Positions 6,808 to 8,421 of a stretch of DNA of 8,421 nucleotides are shown piece by piece. The notes beneath the pieces are model-generated. The model was not told the DNA's origin, searched no databases, and was given only the letters and a program-made list of their open reading frames with translations. Position 1 is the stretch's first letter, and each line of letters starts with the position of its first letter. Both the position numbers and the translations under genes were made by a program. The stretch is from B8-G4 sp033720735 (GTDB lineage Bacteria; Bacteroidota; Bacteroidia; Chitinophagales; Saprospiraceae), in contig JAWWBX010000195.1 in assembly GCA_033720735.1 (NCBI GenBank), positions 1 through 8,421 of the forward strand, given 5' to 3'.

Positions 6808-7141
6808 GCCTGGCAGGTAAGAAATGACAGTACGAACACCATTGAAGTTACGTGATTCGGGCCGATACGTCCGATGAAGAGAAATCCTCTCAACTTTCTG
6901 TGATTGTTAGAAAGATTCGGTAGCTGTCGGAATTGATGGGCGGTGCGCCAGGTGAGAACTGTGCTGGCAGGTAGATCATGCATCGACGGTTCATGATGGT
7001 TCGTCTCAAATGGGCCTCGTACTGTTTTGCCATGATCAAAAACAAAGTCAGCATCCTCATCGCAAACCAGACAACTTCAGGCGGCCGGCAATGAATGTGC
7101 ATCCTCTTCCTGCCACCGGTACGCCACTACTCCGTGGTCGA
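6808..7141. other. 334-bp intergenic region without a supported gene
   Basis: This gap separates the hydrolase and channel genes, both on the - strand, and should hold the hydrolase promoter and the end of the channel transcript. I find no clear promoter or terminator. A TAACTTCA on the - strand partly matches the Bacteroidota -7 motif but has no suitable TTG upstream. Small inverted repeats are ATCATG/CATGAT (6975-6997, 11-base loop) and TTTTG/CAAAA (7025-7041). A 70-codon open frame on the - strand (6890-7102) has no recognisable family, signal peptide or ribosome-binding site and is not called. Confidence 0.5.
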
Positions 7142-7951
7142 CTACAGCTTCTCACCACAATGCGGACAATAATTGTAAGATTTCGCTGACGGCTCGTCCT
7201 GAGTACTGCCCAGTTTTGCCATGAAGGCTCCACTCAGGATACCCGCTGGCAATGCCACCAGCCCGATGCCCAGCAGGGCGATCACCCCGGCCAGGATCCT
7301 GCCTCCGGCGGTGATGGGATACACATCGCCATAGCCCACTGTGGTGAGCGTCGCTACCGCCCACCAGAGTGTAGACAGGATATTGGGAAACTTGTCTGGC
7401 TGGGCCTCAAATTCCAGATCGTACATCAGTGCAGACGAGAGGAGCATAAGCATGAATGTCACCAGGATGGTGACGGACAGCTCCGAGCTTTTCTCCCTGA
7501 ATATTTGACCAACCAACCGCAGCGATGCCGAGTAGCGATTGAGCTTGAAGATGCGCAAGAGCCGCATCACGCGCAAGATGCGCAGGACGCGTAAATCGAT
7601 CTTCACGATGAAAGGCAGGTAGAAGGGCAGGATCGCGATCAGGTCGATGATCCCGACGAAGGAGGTGACAAACTTCCAGCGGGCCCGGCCCGGGGTCAGA
7701 TCCGGGTAGCGCATGTCGGCAATCCAGATGCGCAGCAGGTACTCAATCGTAAACACGATCACTACGAAGACCTCGAAGATCCACAAGGCGCGGACAACGC
7801 TCTCCGGAAGTCCCGAGAACGATGCGGTAATGATGGCGGCGACACTCAGCAGGATCAGCAGCATGATGAAGCCGTTGATCAGGCGGTTGACCGGATGGTT
7901 CTCGACATTTTTTTCATTGACCAGGATGAAGACACGGCGCTTGAAGGACAT
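7142..7951 (-). CDS. Six-transmembrane voltage-gated potassium channel
   Basis: This 269-aa inner-membrane protein should assemble as a tetramer and pass K+ in response to membrane voltage. Segments in order are S1 (~26-44), S2 (~57-78, with Glu70 in FTIEYLLR), S3 (~95-115, Asp103), S4 (121-136), S5 (~157-178), the pore helix with filter TTVGYGD (203-209), and S6 (~217-242). S4 has the full voltage-sensor spacing of a positive residue every third position: Arg121, 124, 127, 130, 133 and Lys136. TVGYGD is the K+ selectivity filter. The C terminus ends in YCPHCGEKL, one CxxC pair that looks like half a zinc ribbon. The frame extends upstream to a TTG at 7999, but I chose the ATG at 7949-7951 because the added 16 residues are atypical and MSFKRRVF is a plausible cytoplasmic N terminus. 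The gene is divergent from the one at 8104. Confidence 0.94.
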   Translation of the reverse strand: MSFKRRVFILVNEKNVENHPVNRLINGFIMLLILLSVAAIITASFSGLPESVVRALWIFEVFVVIVFTIEYLLRIWIADMRYPDLTPGRARWKFVTSFVGIIDLIAILPFYLPFIVKIDLRVLRILRVMRLLRIFKLNRYSASLRLVGQIFREKSSELSVTILVTFMLMLLSSALMYDLEFEAQPDKFPNILSTLWWAVATLTTVGYGDVYPITAGGRILAGVIALLGIGLVALPAGILSGAFMAKLGSTQDEPSAKSYNYCPHCGEKL

Positions 7952-8103
7952 GGTCGGAAAGATTGATTGTGGGAAAGTTAGCGATTGGATGTGAACCAAT
8001 CATGCGCTGCGGCGCGCGGGGTGGTAGCTATAACAAATGTTATATGCGGTGCTGATTCGTGGAGGATCAATTTTGGAGTGAACACAATCAAAATGATCTT
8101 GCC
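7952..8103. promoter_or_regulatory. Divergent promoter region
   Basis: This 152-bp region separates the channel gene (-) from the secreted-protein gene (+), so promoters for both are expected here. CAATTTTG at 8068-8075 is one base off the Bacteroidota -7 consensus TAnnTTTG and would give a leader of about 20 bases for the + strand gene, but no good -33 TTTG accompanies it. On the - strand, AACATTTG (8035-8042) is also one base off. Neither start codon has a Shine-Dalgarno. GGAGG-like runs at 8061-8065 and 8074-8079 are too far from the ATG at 8104. Confidence 0.5.
8029..8044. promoter_or_regulatory. Near-perfect 16-bp palindrome, candidate operator
   Basis: TATAACA (8029-8035) and TGTTATA (8038-8044) are perfect inverted repeats with a 2-base centre (AA). 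The site lies in the divergent promoter region, 59 bases before the + strand start at 8104 and 77 bases before the channel start. It has the size and symmetry of a site for a dimeric helix-turn-helix regulator. Its central bases also cover a possible -7 element for the - strand. No regulator gene is in view, and I cannot assign a family. Confidence 0.4.
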
Positions 8104-8421
8104 ATGAAACAGTGCATCGTCCTTTTCGCCGCCGCCGTATTTACCGGACCTTGCGTGACCGCCCAGACCTTTTATGATCTCAAGCAACGGTTCGGGATCC
8201 TCGATACATCCATGGTCAAGTCCTTCGAAGCGAATTCCTCCGGGTATACGAAATTAATGAAAAGTGTCAAGCCCTTCTGGCGAGCGCTGCACGGCATGGA
8301 GCAAGAATTGAAATTGCAATCGCAGATCCGGGGAGATGTGAGCATTGCACTCAACACTGATAACTCGGGCCCTCGTGACGAGCAGCGGATCACGCTGGGG
8401 GTCAACGTGCTACGTGGTACC
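8104..8421 (+). CDS. Secreted or outer-membrane protein of unknown function, N-terminal part (3' truncated)
   Basis: An open frame starts at ATG 8104 and runs without a stop for 106 codons to the window end. It opens with a clear signal peptide (MKQCIVLFAAAVFTGPCVTA, then Gln21), the Ala-Gln junction seen in the two other secreted proteins here. Residues ~22-70 look helical and polar (TFYDLKQRFGILDTSMVKSF and onward). Residues ~75-103 alternate polar and hydrophobic positions (GDVSIALNT, QRITLGVNV), as in the first strands of an outer-membrane beta barrel. This hints at a barrel protein but is only an inference from 106 residues. The start is favoured by the signal peptide that follows immediately. 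It has no Shine-Dalgarno and is divergent from the potassium channel gene. Confidence 0.8.
   Translation, partial: MKQCIVLFAAAVFTGPCVTAQTFYDLKQRFGILDTSMVKSFEANSSGYTKLMKSVKPFWRALHGMEQELKLQSQIRGDVSIALNTDNSGPRDEQRITLGVNVLRGT

Noticed and set aside
6890..7102. A 70-codon - strand open frame between the hydrolase and channel genes
   Set aside because: There is no family resemblance, no ribosome-binding site, no signal peptide and no neighbour link. A frame of this length is expected by chance in a 334-bp gap.
7952..7999. A 16-residue N-terminal extension of the channel from a TTG start
   Set aside because: The ATG at 7949-7951 gives a normal N terminus for a six-TM channel. The extension starts at a rare codon, overlaps the likely promoter area and has no ribosome-binding site.
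8093..8107. A four-codon frame (ATG ATC TTG CCA TGA) ending in an ATGA overlap with the gene at 8104, as a regulatory leader peptide
   Set aside because: It is too short to carry a recognisable attenuation signal, has no ribosome-binding site, and such frames arise easily by chance.

Overview
The window looks like chromosomal DNA from a member of the Bacteroidota. Three lines of evidence support this: a fused bifunctional hisB whose N-terminal domain resembles the Bacteroides-type protein, several secreted proteins with a short hydrophobic leader ending in Ala followed by Gln, and start codons that mostly lack a Shine-Dalgarno sequence. A marine Saprospiria/Lewinella-like lineage would fit but is only a guess. 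There are no RNA genes, insertion sequences, CRISPR arrays or phage genes.

Positions 1-4297 (+ strand) hold the distal part of a histidine biosynthesis operon in the order hisC (5' end cut off by the window) - hisB - hisH - hisA - hisF - hisIE. The genes are packed without gaps. Three junctions are 4-bp ATGA stop/start overlaps (588-591, 1676-1679, 2251-2254), hisA/hisF overlap by 7 bp, and hisF/hisIE overlap by 34 bp. Together they cover HisIE (two early steps on phosphoribosyl-ATP), HisA (isomerase), HisF+HisH (imidazole glycerol phosphate synthase), the HisB C-terminal half (dehydratase), HisC (aminotransferase) and the HisB N-terminal half (phosphatase). hisG and hisD are presumably upstream, outside the window.

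Positions 4298-4445 are a convergent intergenic region with an intrinsic terminator that works for the - strand (4375-4412). Three separate - strand genes follow. They encode a secreted 253-aa protein with two similar halves and no recognised function (4446-5207), a secreted alpha/beta hydrolase of the S33 / TAP-like peptidase type (5389-6807), and a six-transmembrane voltage-gated potassium channel with a TVGYGD filter (7142-7951). The gaps between them (181 and 334 bp) suggest separate transcription units.

Positions 7952-8103 are a divergent promoter region with a 16-bp near-perfect palindrome (8029-8044). From 8104 a + strand gene for a secreted or outer-membrane protein starts and runs off the window end.

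The region is mostly ordinary core metabolism plus envelope genes. The most informative oddities are the 34-bp hisF/hisIE overlap, which looks like a former ATGA junction that lost its stop, the missing zinc ligands in the HisB phosphatase domain, the divergent-promoter palindrome, and the uncharacterised two-repeat secreted protein. No new multi-gene system is evident.
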